NCBI RefSeq assembly: GCF_037975245.1
Contig: NC_092567.1
Coordinates: 7,626,714 to 7,690,713, forward strand
Direction of reading: 5' to 3'
DNA length: 64,000 nucleotides
Source of the DNA: Apostichopus japonicus
Taxonomy: Eukaryota; Echinodermata; Holothuroidea; Aspidochirotida; Stichopodidae
Shown: positions 1-11,580 of the stretch, piece after piece
How the letters are laid out: each line of letters begins with the position of its first letter
Numbering within the stretch: the stretch's first letter is position 1
Program-made: the position numbers and the translations under genes
The notes under the pieces: generated by a model
What the model was told of the DNA's origin: nothing
Databases searched by the model: none
The model's input: the letters and a program-made list of their open reading frames with translations, nothing else

Positions 1-1944
1 AACGCACGTTGTCGTCGTCGTTGTGCATACGGTTCGTGACTCTTCACCGAGTGCGGTTATTTAGGCTATATGTATTTTATTACGCAGTGGCCAACTGTAG
101 GCTGGTAATAGGCTATAGGCTAAATTTAGCTACTTGCATTCGACAAACCCAGTAGCTGAATCAGTAGGCCTGGATGTTATTACGATTATAATAGAGTTAA
201 CGGAGCTGACGAGTATTCATGATCAAAAGAGCAATGACAAAATACCATGCCATAAAAACCAACAGTTTTTCTTTCGACCCTGAAAGGGAGAGCAGTTGCC
301 CCAACTGCCCCCCCCCCCTGACTACGTCCCTAATATAAACTGAAATTACTTGAAGCTAGCGAACAGGGTCAACCCATCCAATAGCAACATTAGTGCATAA
401 GTAAACCGAATTTAAGCGGGCAAACGTTGTACGGTGGTTTTATTAGGCAATGTTTATGGAGTATTCAAAATCATACGAAGGTTTGTATAGTGGAGTATAA
501 GGATCGCGAGATACAATTTCTCAAAGTGGCAAGGAAGACGTGGTAAAAGTGACTGATTAAAGGTCAATTTTGATGATTAAAGGTCAATTTTGTATCACAG
601 GAATATATGAATAGGCCAAGGTAAATAAGTGTCTCTGAGTACACAGTGTAGCTGCCCGCATATATCTGCATACATGCAGTATAAAGTTTCAACTGCTTTC
701 TTGAAGACTTCCAGATAATGGGCAAAGGCAATTATTATTATTAACAATATTTTCCTGTACAACATGTCGAATAAGACTAAGCAAAGTATGTGGTCGGACG
801 ATGAGGTATTCGCACTGCTTGGCATTTGTTGCGACCCAAGTATTATGTCGAAACTTGATAGGACATACCGCAAAGTTTTCGTTCACGTCATTCAGACTAT
901 GGTCCGAAATACAAGGAAAAACAAACAATGATGAACGAAAGATATGACGTGATTATCGTGATACACTTGTAGGGTTTTCCGCGATCATCGCAGTTTGGGT
1001 TAGCATTAATTTCCCGTTATTGTATGGAATGCATTATAAAAGCTGCTTAAGAATCATAATGTACCACATACTCTTACAGCTGATCATCAGGGGATGTACA
1101 AATATATATTTCTTCAAATAGTTATGCGTAGGCCTACCAGGTGGGATGAAAACATGTTGAGCCATGATGTATTGATCGAGTAACAAAGGTCAAATGTTCT
1201 AGACCTAAAAAAGCCTAATCGATAAGCCGAACTTTCGTAAAAGCACACCACAACTTTCCATAAATACGTTCACTTTTAATGTTGCTGAACTCTGTATTAT
1301 ACATTTATAAAAGGAAATTGATATACATGTTGCTTTGATAACTACTAAAGACAGCTAGGCCTATTCCCATTCTCGATTACATGTATAGCTTGAGATCGAG
1401 TGCAACGCTCAGGCTACTTAGGTTGTGCTACGGTGACAGTAAAACGTTTAGTCTACACGCCATAACTTCTTTGACTAGCAAAATACAATGATAGTGGCAT
1501 CTGCATAGCTGTCGATCGCTGCTCGTATTCTCTGATGGAATATTACAATTTTGTAACTATGTTCTCTGCAAGGATGTCATGGATTTGCCGCGTTGTTTTG
1601 GCTTCGTCACGATCTGTACTTATAAAACGTGTTGAACATTTCCGCCGAATATGTCAACATACAAATGAAGTAAATGCCTAATCCTTTGCCCACATTTGCA
1701 ATCATTAAATTGGTTTTTCAACTATATCTTTTTTTTCGACAGTTAAGTTTTAATTACAGTCGAGGACAGAAATCGGATGCTGATCATATTGAATACGCCC
1801 TTAAAACTATTACGTTATTATGAACAGAAGAACATTGTCTGTGATACTGAGAATATGTTTAATACAAAATTGCGGAATATATTCCCTTGAACCTGGTTTG
1901 GACGTGTTCCCAAGGTTTTGCGATCACGCCGCTATACCTGGAGT
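1..1944. other. No gene seen
   Basis: AT-rich DNA with stop codons in all frames and no credible exon. A short poly-C stretch followed by CTGACTACGTCCCTA near 305-332 looks like the end of a hAT-like MITE of the type found elsewhere in the window, but its partner end was not found. Confidence 0.5.
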
Positions 1945-2132
1945 CAGGGGCATCGATCAGATTGAAACGCGGGGGGGGGGGGGGGTGGTGTAATCGCTTC
2001 GAGTATTCCCGCCGTGAGTAATATCTAAGCGGAGCGCCACCATCAGTTGGCGCGCAGCGTACCAAGAACATTTCAGATTTCAATGCATACCAGATCGCTG
2101 GAGATTGCACTTGCCAGGCTGGATAGCAGCCA
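1945..2132 (+). mobile_element. hAT-like MITE fragment with hairpin core
   Basis: It begins with CAGGGGCATCGATC, then a run of about 14 G. At 2023-2062 it carries the hairpin core shared by six sites in this window (ATCTAAGCGGAGCGCCACCA followed by GTTGGCGCGCAGCGTAC). A degraded GGAGA...TGCC stem follows. I could not find a matching right terminus or target-site duplication, so this is called a fragment. Confidence 0.55.
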
Positions 2133-2937
2133 TCTAGTTGCGTGATTTCGGGAGAAAATTGCAAATTCGTCACTCAGGAAATCTGCAATAAAGTTCATGC
2201 GGCCTTAATTTTTGGTGGATTATTTCTTTTAATAGTGATTCCAATTGACATGATAATTAGAACCCAGTGCAAGTTGACAAAAGATGCGGCGAACTGGAAA
2301 CCCCAGCCCCATTTTGCCCTATGTTTCAGGTCAGAATACCCCTCATTTGTTCAAACCCATGACAACTAACACATTGTGAATGAATTAACTTCGAAATGGG
2401 CACATTATATTGCACCAAGGCTGTTAAGGAATGACCCCAGGGCCTCAGATATAGGCATATAGCAACGATGTCCCAAAATGTTCCTGGACATATAGGCGTA
2501 GGAAGCTATCCGCCGCGACTGCATGTGAGTTTCTCGACTTGCCGTCCTGGGCGTCATATCACAAAATGGTGCATTTCCTCATACGCCATTAATAAAAATT
2601 CAAATAACTATATTAGGCACAGTCCAGATCCGAGTTCGTTTAGTGAGCTTAGCGCAAATTTGGCCAAAAGTCGTCATACGCCAGCACGTTAAACCACCAA
2701 TGACTTGTAATGCCACCCGTGACACACTTCCAATGGGACTTTGTCAGTTTAAATGTTTTGCTAGGTATACGAGAATACATTTCTATGAAATTTGAAACAA
2801 GGATGGCAAGACAAACCTCTTCAATTATATTTTCAGGACCTCACACATGCGCATGAACTTCATGAACTTCTAATATTCGATGATCCTGAGATGTGTAAGC
2901 CCTAACCAAATAAAGCCACGACACTACTCTTTTCCAA

Positions 2938-3045
2938 AATGTGTGTGTGTGTGTGGGGGGGGGGGGCATCTGATAGGGGAGACATTTGGGGGGACGTGTC
3001 CCCCCCCCCTCCAGGGTTGACGCCCATGCCTGGAGTTAAATCGTT
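2938..3045 (-). mobile_element. TG/poly-G tract joined to a MITE end fragment
   Basis: A (TG)n run passes directly into about 13 G. A G-rich/C-rich near-palindrome (GGGGGGACGTGTCCCCCC) follows, then a segment whose reverse complement reads CAGGCATGGGCGTC. That resembles the CAGG-type ends of the hAT-like MITEs in this window. No partner end was seen. Confidence 0.4.
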
Positions 3046-4160
3046 GAAACGCGGGTTCAAATTACAGGGCTTATCTGCGGTTTTAATTTTAGCTTTACCA
3101 ATGCATGCTTGAAGCAGTGAGTTGTTCAACTCCCTGCTTGAAACAAACCTACGTACGTGGGAACGTTCTAATGCATTCCATAAGCAAACAACAGCTTATC
3201 TTCGTGAGACAGCCTTACAGTAAGTCATTAATAGAGGGCATTTGACAGTAAAGCTCGTCAAATCTACATGATCATCATCAATAAGAAAATATTTTAAAAA
3301 TGGAATTGTGTGAGAGTTCGTGTTAATTGCTGATAACTTACTATTTACTGTTCCTCCTTATATGTACAGTATATAACCACATGTCTTCCTACGTCTGTTG
3401 AGTAACTGGAATGTTGTTATATCACGGGTCGCTTGCCTCTTGAAAACAAGCTGATGTTTGTATATTGCATATAATATCGAGCTAAGAATTCATCAAAAGT
3501 GAGCTAATGATAACTATAACCATTTTTTATAATCTTATCACGCATATTAGACTGTTCATTTTGAGTAACTGTTCATATACTGTGGCAATTATTCTTAACA
3601 GTAATTGACGGATAGCAAGAATTATTGTGTTATATTTCATAATTATATTTAGATATGAACTAATAGATAAAGGGAGCTAATTTATGCATGATAATACTAA
3701 TGTCATGATGGTCTAGCGATCGAGCGTAATCAGATGATGAAAATCGTATTGAATTCACTGCTGCTTGATTTAGTCTGGACTGTCTCTGAATTTCGTAATA
3801 ACCTCAACATTTTATAATAAAAACTTGAAATGGTCGAAATTGGTAGAAGAAATAACTATAACTGGCCAATCAGCTTAAAGAGTATATAATGAGTGGTTTT
3901 CCTAGAACTATTAGACTAATCTGATTCTACAATATTGCATTTATTGATACAGCACAGTCAAACTACAATTATATGGAAGAGTATTTTAGTAGATGCGATT
4001 ATGTGGGAGAATGAATTAAATAGAGACTGTAGACAGAAGTATTGTCTTAATATGTTACAATCCACTAACAAAAAGAAAATGATTGTTTATTTTACTTTAT
4101 TGTTATTGATGTGTTCACTATATTCACCTGTTAAATGAGCAAAATCTCTGGAATCCTTGG
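3046..4160. other. No gene seen
   Basis: AT-rich intergenic or intronic DNA. No exon with a good splice frame, no repeat array and no RNA gene was recognised. Confidence 0.45.
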
Positions 4161-4162
4161 AT

Positions 4163-4459
4163 TGAATCAAATTCCTTTGTCCTTGACAATGGTATGTTTT
4201 CCCCATTGACAATGGTATGTTTTCCCTATTGACAATGGTATGGTTTTCCCATTGACAATGGTATGTTTTCCCTATTGACAATGGTATGGTTTTCCCATTG
4301 ACAATGGTATGTTTTCCCTATTGACAATGGTATGGTTTTCCCATTGACAATGGTATGTTTTTCCCATTGACAATGGTATGTTTTTCCCATTGACAATGGT
4401 ATGTTTTTTCCATTGACAATGGTATGTTTCCCTACTGACAATGGTATGTTTTACCCATT
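4163..4459 (+). repeat. Minisatellite, about 12 units of 22-24 bp
   Basis: The consensus unit is TTGACAATGGTATGTTTTCC plus CCA or CTA. Where a unit ends in CCA, the junction forms the perfect odd palindrome CCATTG-A-CAATGG. The first units alternate between TATGTTTTCCCTA and TATGGTTTTCCCA versions, giving a roughly 46-bp higher-order period. Reading frames across it only encode repeated NGKTYHCQWE-like peptides and are artefacts. Confidence 0.95.
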
Positions 4460-4600
4460 GCGTTTTGGATTGCATCTGAGGAACTCACCTTATGATCTGT
4501 ACATCCATTCACTTACATTGATGAGCCTCGACATGCAGGACTATTAAGGAGCTGTATATTAAACTTAAACTAAAAGTTTTTTTCTACTTCTGTTACACAG

Positions 4601-4777
4601 ACCTCTGATGATGATGAGGATGGTGGTGGTGGCGGTGGCGGTGATGATGATGATGGTGATGGTGGTGGTGCCGGTGATGATGGTGGTGGTGGTGATGATG
4701 ATGAGCAAGACGAACATACCGTTGACGTAACCACTAGTCATTACAACCAACCGACAGAAAAAAGGCCTACAACAGAT
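4601..4777 (+). CDS. Candidate exon, Asp/Gly-rich acidic segment
   Basis: A strong polypyrimidine tract and CACAG acceptor precede 4601, and a good donor (GAT|GTGAGT) follows 4777. The 177 bp between are open in phase 0 for 59 codons. They encode TSDDDEDGGGG and further Asp/Gly runs, then DEQDEHTVDVTTSHYNQ and EKRPTTD. The low-complexity part is a GAT/GGT trinucleotide run, so expansion of a repeat inside a real exon is likely. The downstream exon at 9399 also starts in phase 0. The product is not recognised; it could be an acidic linker of a nuclear, extracellular or receptor-tail protein. The alternative is a microsatellite with chance splice sites. Confidence 0.4.
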
Positions 4778-4795
4778 GTGAGTAATTAGATGTGT

Positions 4796-5187
4796 AGTAT
4801 CAGAGAAACTATGAGAGTCCGCAAGGGGTGGGGCATATATGGGAGTATTTCCCCTCCCCTTGGTAAATGACATTGGTCAAAATACGAGGAATAATTAGTC
4901 AGCATTTTAGCCTTAACATATTATAGTCTAATAAACTATGAGAGTCCGTAAAGGGTGGGGGAAATGAGGGGGGTATTCCTCTCCCCTTGGAATATGACAG
5001 TAATCAAAATATGAACATAATTAGCCAACATTTTATTCTTAATATGTTATAATCCGAGAAACTATGAGAGTCCGTAAGGGTTGGGGGAAATGAGGGGGTA
5101 TTTCCCCTCCCCTTGAAATATGACAGTAGTCAAATATGAGCAATAATTAGTCAGCATTTTAGTCTTAATATGTTACAGTCAATAAAA
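4796..5187 (+). repeat. Tandem repeat, three copies of about 126-127 bp
   Basis: The landmark AAACTATGAGAGTCCG recurs at 4806, 4933 and 5059. Each copy continues with a G-rich stretch, CCCCTCCCCTTG, a TATGACAGTA-like segment and TTAATATGTTAYA. It lies just downstream of the candidate exon 4601-4777. Confidence 0.9.
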
Positions 5188-5520
5188 TAAAATAATAACA
5201 TGCAGCAACACTGCGGAGGCTCAGCTTACCTATTTATGAAATTTGTTTTGGGCCTTTGGCAATATTTAATTCTCCCCTTGTGTCTTTCATTTGATGTGTT
5301 CATCATACAACTGAATTTCCCAAACTTTGATGGATATCTCTACGCGATCAACAATACGATAAAAACAGAATATCTAAGTCGAAAGGGGAGGGGGGTAACC
5401 AATATGATACTTCGTGGGCTAACCAATATTTTGCCTTTTTTTTTTTTTTTGCTATGACATCGATAGGGGTCTATCTTTAGATACTGCCCTCTTTTCCCTT
5501 ATCATGGAAGTTCATCATTA

Positions 5521-5586
5521 TGACGTCACTCAGTGTTTAGTGACGTCAGTCAGTGTTTCATGACGTCACTCAGTGTTTGATGACGG
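5521..5586 (+). repeat. 20-bp tandem repeat carrying CRE-like palindromes
   Basis: Units start at 5521, 5541 and 5561, with a partial one at 5581, exactly 20 bp apart. The first three contain TGACGTCA, the palindromic cAMP-response element (CREB/ATF site), followed by a variable CAGTGTTT spacer. The fourth has decayed to TGACGGG. Whether it acts as an enhancer is inference. Confidence 0.85.
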
Positions 5587-5589
5587 GTT

Positions 5590-8137
5590 TAAAACTAACT
5601 TTGTCTTCCCTTTAAAGCTGATGTTTATATTCATGTTATTAATTCCGTACATCTTACATTGACGAGTCTGTCAGAACAGAAACACATAAATTAATGAAAT
5701 TGAAGAGATAAACTTGTCTTCTCGGTTGATGAGTGAGTCTAGGAGCAAGATGATTTACTGGGTTGTGAGGGTATCCGTTGGGTTATAGCATCGTCATTGT
5801 GATACGAGAGAGTCCATTGTGACAGAAAATGACTAACTCAGAGTAGAAACCATTCACTGTGGAATGTGAGCATACCAAGCTGTTGCGAAACCAAATATAA
5901 GAAACTAGAAACAATAAAAAAAAATCTTTTAGTATCTGAGGGATCACGTGCATCAGGTAAGTTACAACGAGGGTATCTTCAGACAAAACTGACCTGATTG
6001 CAACGGCGAAGGTGTTTAATGAAGATAAACCTACGTGGATGTGAGGTGACTCCTCAACATTTTCAAAAAAAAATCAAAACAATAAACACACTAATTGGGC
6101 AATATGCTTAAATCAATTCTGACCTGTCAGCCCAAAGCGGCAAGAAATACAAGTAATTTTAGAGAAGATTGTTGTCTAAAACTGGGTTGATTATTAGGAC
6201 AACCTGATACTGTCAGTATTTAACCGTGTAATCGGCCAATATTTAAAATATTTAACCAGCAAATATATTACTAGTCAAAATAAGATATTATAAGGCATCA
6301 TTCTATTTATTTTCAAACACATATTACTTCAGTTTGAACTATTTAATGCAAGCATTAATCGTAAACATGTTGCCTAAACACATTTACAACAGATGGTGCA
6401 TGTAATACCGAAGAAGGTTATTTTTTCTTTCCTTTTATTTAAATTTGTGTCATTATATATAATGACACCTGACTAGTCCAGCTAACAGACAATATTCTAA
6501 TGGACGTTTAGTATCGAATTATGTCTTCTTTTCCAGAATTATCACAAGAGCTGTTTTTCAAGGCATGTTATATCTAAATTAGTGAGACCCTGTTAATGTT
6601 TAATTAGGTTACACGTACAGCTAGGATTGTTAGGACGTACTGGTAATAACGAATACTGGGTTTGTATAATCACCATGCAGAAGACGGATGAGTTGACGTG
6701 GTGAAGTATTTCTGTTGAAAGGCAGAAAATAGCGGCTTGTATTGTTTCATTGTTTGAAGGCCGAGGGAGGGCAGATTCGTCCTATAGTGAATAATTATAA
6801 TCTAAAATATGTTATCCAAAGTTGGATGCAGATGTATGTTACCACCACCCCCACACCTCATGGACGTTTATTGAACGTCACTAAAAGATCACAAAACATT
6901 CATGTACAGCTGCCATTTTCACCCCTCAACGTCCGTATTGCCTTGAACGTTATTAATTAAGAATCACTATACACTGATAATGTACAGAGAATCTAACAGA
7001 AATAGTATAGTAAGAAATAAAAAGTAGGTAATGCGTGTTCCATGAAACATTCATTCAGTTCTTTCAAATAGAGACATCATAATATGAAAACACACTTATT
7101 CCATTGTTTTTTTCTTTGTTCAATATTGTTGCTGCAACTTCTACGGGGAACGTTGGATTCCCGTCCATTTTAAAGTCAAAATAATAGAGAGAAATATGAG
7201 CAATTAAAACAAATCTGTCAAATAAGTTGCAACACGTGACATCAAACTTGCTTCAAGTTCCTTGTTTCCTAAAATGTGTGACAGTTTCAAGTATTTGATA
7301 TCTCGCTGTTAGCAAAACTATGTTAGACGTCTTATTATTCCATTTCTTTTCCCTATTTTTGGTACCACGTTTATGGAAGCTCCGACATTTTCCTCATGTA
7401 TACAACAAACACATCAGAATAACTTCCAAGTTTAGTTTGTGGTAGGCGCTGCCACTAGCCTGCTAGCTGACTTTACTTTTCTGTTGATAAACCTAATAGC
7501 ATATTTGTAAGAAATTATCAAGGTCTTATAAAAAGGATTCTGGGTTTCAATTCTTCATTTCTAGGGTTTTGAGTTTGATCCTCTTTGGCCCACAAAACTT
7601 ATGTAGGGTAAAAAACATGAATATTAGTAATCGTTACTCTTGACTAAAAGGTAATACCATGGTCTTTCCCCAATTTCTCTCTCAAAAACAAAATCAAGAT
7701 CGAATAAAAAATCGAACTCAAGCCTAACTGTTACTATAGGCATAGAACCTGCAAACTAACAGGTTCCCAGACATTGGTACTATGGTAACCACACATGCCC
7801 GTATGCTGCGGAAGAGGAAGTGAGTGTATTATGATCGCGAACAATTTTTACAAAACAGTGATAGGAATTACTTTTGCATTGGGGTCTCGGGAGTACATAA
7901 AACAATAGCCATTGCAGGAGTTTTATGACTTCGTAGGCAATATGTTCCAGTGTCCAACAATGCCTCTGACTAGGGTCTTTAAGTGTGCTCTTACACCGTG
8001 AGAACACACGCAGTGCAGCACTTTCTGTACCACTGAACATTGGTATGAGTCTTACCCATGTCTCCCCCCCCCCCCCCATTATATCTTTGTTCCCAGAGTC
8101 AATATTTGTTGACATTTACTATTCATTTTTGTTACTT
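5590..8137. other. No gene seen; one perfect palindrome
   Basis: AT-rich DNA, possibly intronic if the exons at 4601 and 9399 belong together. It holds a perfect 22-bp palindrome at 6447-6468, whose left half is GTGTCATTATA, and a C-run near 8064-8078. Confidence 0.45.
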
Positions 8138-8965
8138 AATAATAATAATAATAATAAATACTACTTATAAAGCGCCTCCCAAAAATCTCGAAGCGCTGTA
8201 CAGTGAAAAGAAAGTCAAAAACAGATAAACCAGGCTAGAAACCAAAAGATGCAAACTCAAAAAGATACGAAATACAATATACAGAAAAACAGCTAAGAGG
8301 ATAAGACTATCGTAACCTACAAAAATAAATCAGGCTAAAAAGCAAACTATTAACCATATAAAAAGAAGGAAATACTGTGACAGTTAAAAACAGCTAAAAA
8401 GGTAAGTTTTCAAATCTTTCTTAAAACGGTTAAGATGAGGTGCTTCACGAAGGTCGCAAGGCAAATTGTTCCAGACTTCGGGAGCTGCAGCGCTGAAACA
8501 TCTGTCTCCGTAGAATCTAGTGTTGCACCTGCGAGGACGACAAAGGAGGGTTTCGGACGACGAGCGGAGACGACGTTGTGGTGAGTAGGAAGCGACGAGG
8601 TCCGTCAGATAACTAGGGGCCATACCGTGAATAGCTTTGAAGGCAAGAAGGGCAACTTTGTAACGAATGCGAAGATGGAGGGGCAGCCAGTGCAGATCAC
8701 GGAGGATTGGAGTAATATGGTCGTGCTTCTTGGAACGTGTGACAAGACGGGCGGCCGAGTTCTGAATGAGCTGAAGTTTGGAAAGTTCAGTGGATGGAAT
8801 GCCGTACAGGAGGCTGTTGCAGTAGTCCAAGCGGGACGTAATGAATGCATGGACGAGTCGTTCGGTAGATTTGTGGTCGAGGTATTTGGCGAGTTGTCCG
8901 ATCTTGTATAATGCGAATGAAGCTGCGGAGGCGGTGTTCTTTACATGATGTTTCATGTTGAGGTT
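8138..8965 (-). mobile_element. 5'-truncated CR1/L2-type LINE
   Basis: On the minus strand this reads as the end of a reverse-transcriptase ORF, a 3' UTR ending GCGCTTTATAAGTAGTA, and an (ATT)n tail at about 8139-8160. A microsatellite tail after a GCGCTTTATAA-type 3' end is typical of CR1/L2-like LINEs in marine invertebrates. The 5' end stops near 8960-8970 inside the reverse-transcriptase region, as expected from incomplete reverse transcription. I did not identify a target-site duplication. Confidence 0.85.
8384..8956 (-). pseudogene. LINE reverse transcriptase, C-terminal fragment
   Basis: An uninterrupted 190-residue frame matches the end of the ORF2 reverse transcriptase of CR1/L2/Rex-like non-LTR retrotransposons. 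Diagnostic stretches are SASFALYKIG-like (here AASFALYKIG), ITSRLDYCNSLLYGIP, KLQLIQNSAARLVTR, HDHITPILRDLHWLP, and a tail ending WNNLPCDLREA...FKKDLKTYLF. The endonuclease, the catalytic fingers and palm with the YADD-type motif, and the 5' end are all missing, so it cannot be autonomous. The open frame suggests a fairly young insertion. The apparent initiator methionine is only an internal codon of the parent ORF. Confidence 0.9.
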
Positions 8966-9398
8966 ACAATAATACTTATAAACTTATTGTCACAATTTCA
9001 ATTAAATAGTCGAAATTTATAGAATGCAACCTTCACAAATTAGTCTTTTCAAGCATGGAATCAAAGCGACCGCAGCATTAGTGACATTGGTTTCATGGAT
9101 TTAGCCTTCATGTGTATATCATGTTCAGTACCAAAATATTCAGAGGATTTAATCGTTAGAAATCTTTAAAATGATAACTGAAATAATAATAAACAAGACA
9201 AAAATAGTCCATGCATTTGAAAACATGCAAAATTAATTTACAAAAGGTAAAAAAAAATGTTTGTTGTAACATGAATCCATTATCTTTTAAATAACACTTC
9301 TTATATGGCTGCATATAATTAATATTTACAACATTTAAATACACTGCATTGTGTTATCTTATACATATTTATTGCTTATACTTTTCCCTCTTGTTTAG
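8966..9398. other. No gene seen
   Basis: AT-rich DNA ending in the polypyrimidine tract and acceptor of the candidate exon at 9399. Confidence 0.4.
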
Positions 9399-9442
9399 GA
9401 GTTCGATGAGAGGAGTTACAAGAGAAACCCGGCAAGGCTCAA
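9399..9442 (+). CDS. Candidate short exon, basic peptide
   Basis: The acceptor CCCTCTTGTTTAG precedes GAGTTCGATGAG. In phase 0, compatible with the exon ending at 4777, it encodes EFDERSYKRNPARL plus two bases. Two donors compete. AA|GTAATT at 9443 keeps the frame open into the exon at 9795, restoring AAG and reading LKRKKD. ATT|GTAAGT at 9449 is closer to consensus but places a TAA stop before the junction. Either alternative splicing or a C-terminus here is possible. The product is not recognised. Confidence 0.4.
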
Positions 9443-9794
9443 GTAATTGTAAGTCATTACAGCTGAATACTCTCTACCTTAGTTTTTAACATTGTCTTTG
9501 TTAACAGTGATTATGTATGTTACTTTTAATTGGAAAATCTTAATATATTAAAATAAATCTCCATCATTAGCCACATTTTTTATCCCTATATCTGTAATTT
9601 TCTAATCTTATCTGGTCACTAATATTATCTGCTTCGACTGTAATTGGTTTTATTATATTGTTTTTACAACCAAGCTGATCCCTGATTAAATGTATGAAGA
9701 TGAGTGATAAGTTCCTTCCATTAACATAAAAAAGAGTATGTGTTCATTATTACAATAGTTTTAGATGTACACAACCTTCCTTTCCGCTGCTTAG

Positions 9795-10046
9795 GCGTAA
9801 GAAGGACATAACTTCAAATAGATATAAGAAAAAATGTATACCTACCTACGAGGACAACAAAGGCATTGGAGAGGGCGCTGCTATGGATTATGTGACTAAA
9901 GAGGGCAACTTCATACCGGTCGATAGCTTGTATCACGTGTCGCGGTGTTTTGTTAAGCTGGTTGGTTTAATTACTTGTATCACGTGTCGCGGTGTTGGCT
10001 TATTGTACTGCTGGCGCTTTTTATGGGGGGGGGGGGGGGTTGTGTA
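9795..10046 (+). CDS. Candidate exon, Lys/Arg-rich then mixed
   Basis: The acceptor CGCTGCTTAG lies before 9795. Joined to the AA of the previous exon, the frame reads KRKKDITSNRYKKKC, then IPTYEDNKGIGEGAAMDYV, then TKEGNFIPVDSLYHVSRCF. It stays open to a TAG near 10046, just after a 15-G run. The true 3' boundary is unclear, because the end of the open frame contains a duplicated 23-bp segment and the G-run. No family is recognised. The charged composition would suit a nuclear or cytoplasmic tail segment, but that is a guess. Confidence 0.3.
9927..9996 (+). repeat. Direct repeat, 23 bp twice at 47-bp spacing
   Basis: CTTGTATCACGTGTCGCGGT, followed by GTT, occurs at 9927 and again at 9974. 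Each copy contains the E-box palindrome CACGTG. Confidence 0.9.
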
Positions 10047-10147
10047 GGTCTTACTTCTCCATTGTTCTGTTTATAAGTAGTTTGCTCGATCCAGTTATGA
10101 TGATAGCGATATTACCTAATATATATCATTTTATCTTTATATTTCAG

Positions 10148-10275
10148 CTCAAATACATGATCATCTAACATCGCCAATCATCAGCAGGCAGGACTGTGAC
10201 GTCATTCACTCTCTTCTCAAAACGATGGCAGTAATTTCAGTGAGAAAGAATCTGATAAAGGGTTTAGGTTGTTAA
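10148..10275 (+). CDS. Candidate terminal exon
   Basis: A strong acceptor (TTTATCTTTATATTTCAG) precedes 10148. If entered with one base carried over, the frame reads QIHDHLTSPIISRQDCDVIH, then SLLKTMAVISVRKNLIKGLG, then C and a stop at 10273-10275. The other two frames stop within 18 bp. No good phase-1 donor was found in the preceding exon, so the link is weak. It may equally be 3' UTR. Confidence 0.22.
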
Positions 10276-11418
10276 TATCTCCCAAATACTACAAACATCG
10301 CCAGGTAAAGCCCCTGTATAATACACATGCGAATCACGATCCACTGCGTGCACGTGTATGTTCATATACATACACACACGCATAGCGTTAGCAAGAACTT
10401 CCCAAATGAGCATCAACAGTGCAAGACCCAGCCAATGAGAAGCGAGGTGTGCAAATGATGGCCTTTACCGCGCTGGGAAAAAAATCTCGCGTACTAGTGT
10501 GATTGTGACGTCATAATATTTCTGTCTTCATTAAAGGTAATCTTGATGAACACTGTACCTTTTGCAGCCAGTATGGATGGATCTTGTTTCGATATTAAGT
10601 TGTACAATACAACTAATAACTCCAAATCATACAAAGATGTGAAATATGTAGGTAACTGCATGTGTGTTATAAAGGATGGCTTTCGGCAGACTCTTAGTCT
10701 TAAGTTCAAAAGTCAATAAATAAGTCATATTATTAAAGTTTCTACAGCTATTCTGGTTTTGTCAGATATTCACCTTTAAAATATGCTGGATGTCTGGAAT
10801 GCTCCTTAAAAGCTAATTTGACCGTGACGTAGGCTCCTCAGTGCAGGTCTAAATATTAATGTAAAGCTATTGTTTCATAAATGTTAATGTTACTCAACAA
10901 AGATAAGGTTTCTTAACTTCACATTCCAATCAGAGATAATTTTGATGAATTTCAATTCTATTTGTCCGTGTAAATGTTGTACCACGTAGAATTTGTTCTT
11001 GTATTCGATGAACTTACATGACTGTCTCCGTATTATATTAAATAGTCCAGTAATCTTTACTGGTGAACTCAGCTGTTTAAAGTAACATGTCTAAAAATGC
11101 TGTAGTAAAACAACCTAGACTGAAAGCCAGTGGTCTAATGTTGAGCTTAAAGTTATCCTTTAATATACTACATGTTCAACTACATAGTTTTGAGCTTTAA
11201 AATCTACAAGACGAAATTTGTTAGGTTTTGTTAGTTACATTGCTGTCGTTCTGGGACTAGATGGGTTACAAGGTGGTGGAGACATAAATGTTATCTTGTG
11301 ACCATATCTAAATCTGACGTATATGCTGCTAAAGTTTGTAGAGACTGTACACTATATTTCATATTAAGAGACAGCGACCTTAGTTTCGCCACCAACTGAA
11401 ATAATATGGTGACGTCAC
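10276..11418. other. No gene seen
   Basis: AT-rich DNA without a convincing exon. A short (CA)n stretch lies near 10368-10380. Confidence 0.45.
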
Positions 11419-11580
11419 CAGGCGCGTATCCAGGATTTTCAAACCCGGGGGGCGCGAATTACTATCTAAGCGGAGCGCCACCATCAGTTGGCGCGCAGCG
11501 TACAAGAAAATTTCTTGTTTTGAAACCCCCCAGATCACCGGAAACGGCACTTCTCGGGCTTGAAATGACCAACCAGATGT
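11419..11580 (+). mobile_element. hAT-like MITE, left part
   Basis: The terminus CAGGCGCGTATCCAGG at 11419 is followed by a CCCGGGGGGCGCG tract, the shared hairpin core at 11463-11502, and the GGAAAcggcACTTcTC element. The 8 bp before the terminus are GACGTCAC. No right-hand CAGG-type terminus was found within 500 bp, so the right side is lost or too diverged to see. Confidence 0.5.

Noticed and set aside
2142-2369. Frame with a hydrophobic segment (ALIFGGLFLLIVIPIDMII)
   Set aside because: It looks like a membrane helix, and AG/GT borders can be drawn at 2178 and about 2330. But the exit phase does not fit the next candidate exon, and the frame's start lies against a MITE fragment. Not enough to call an exon.
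4087-4475. Minus-strand frames with repeated NGKTYHCQWE
   Set aside because: Translation of the 22-24 bp minisatellite, not genes.
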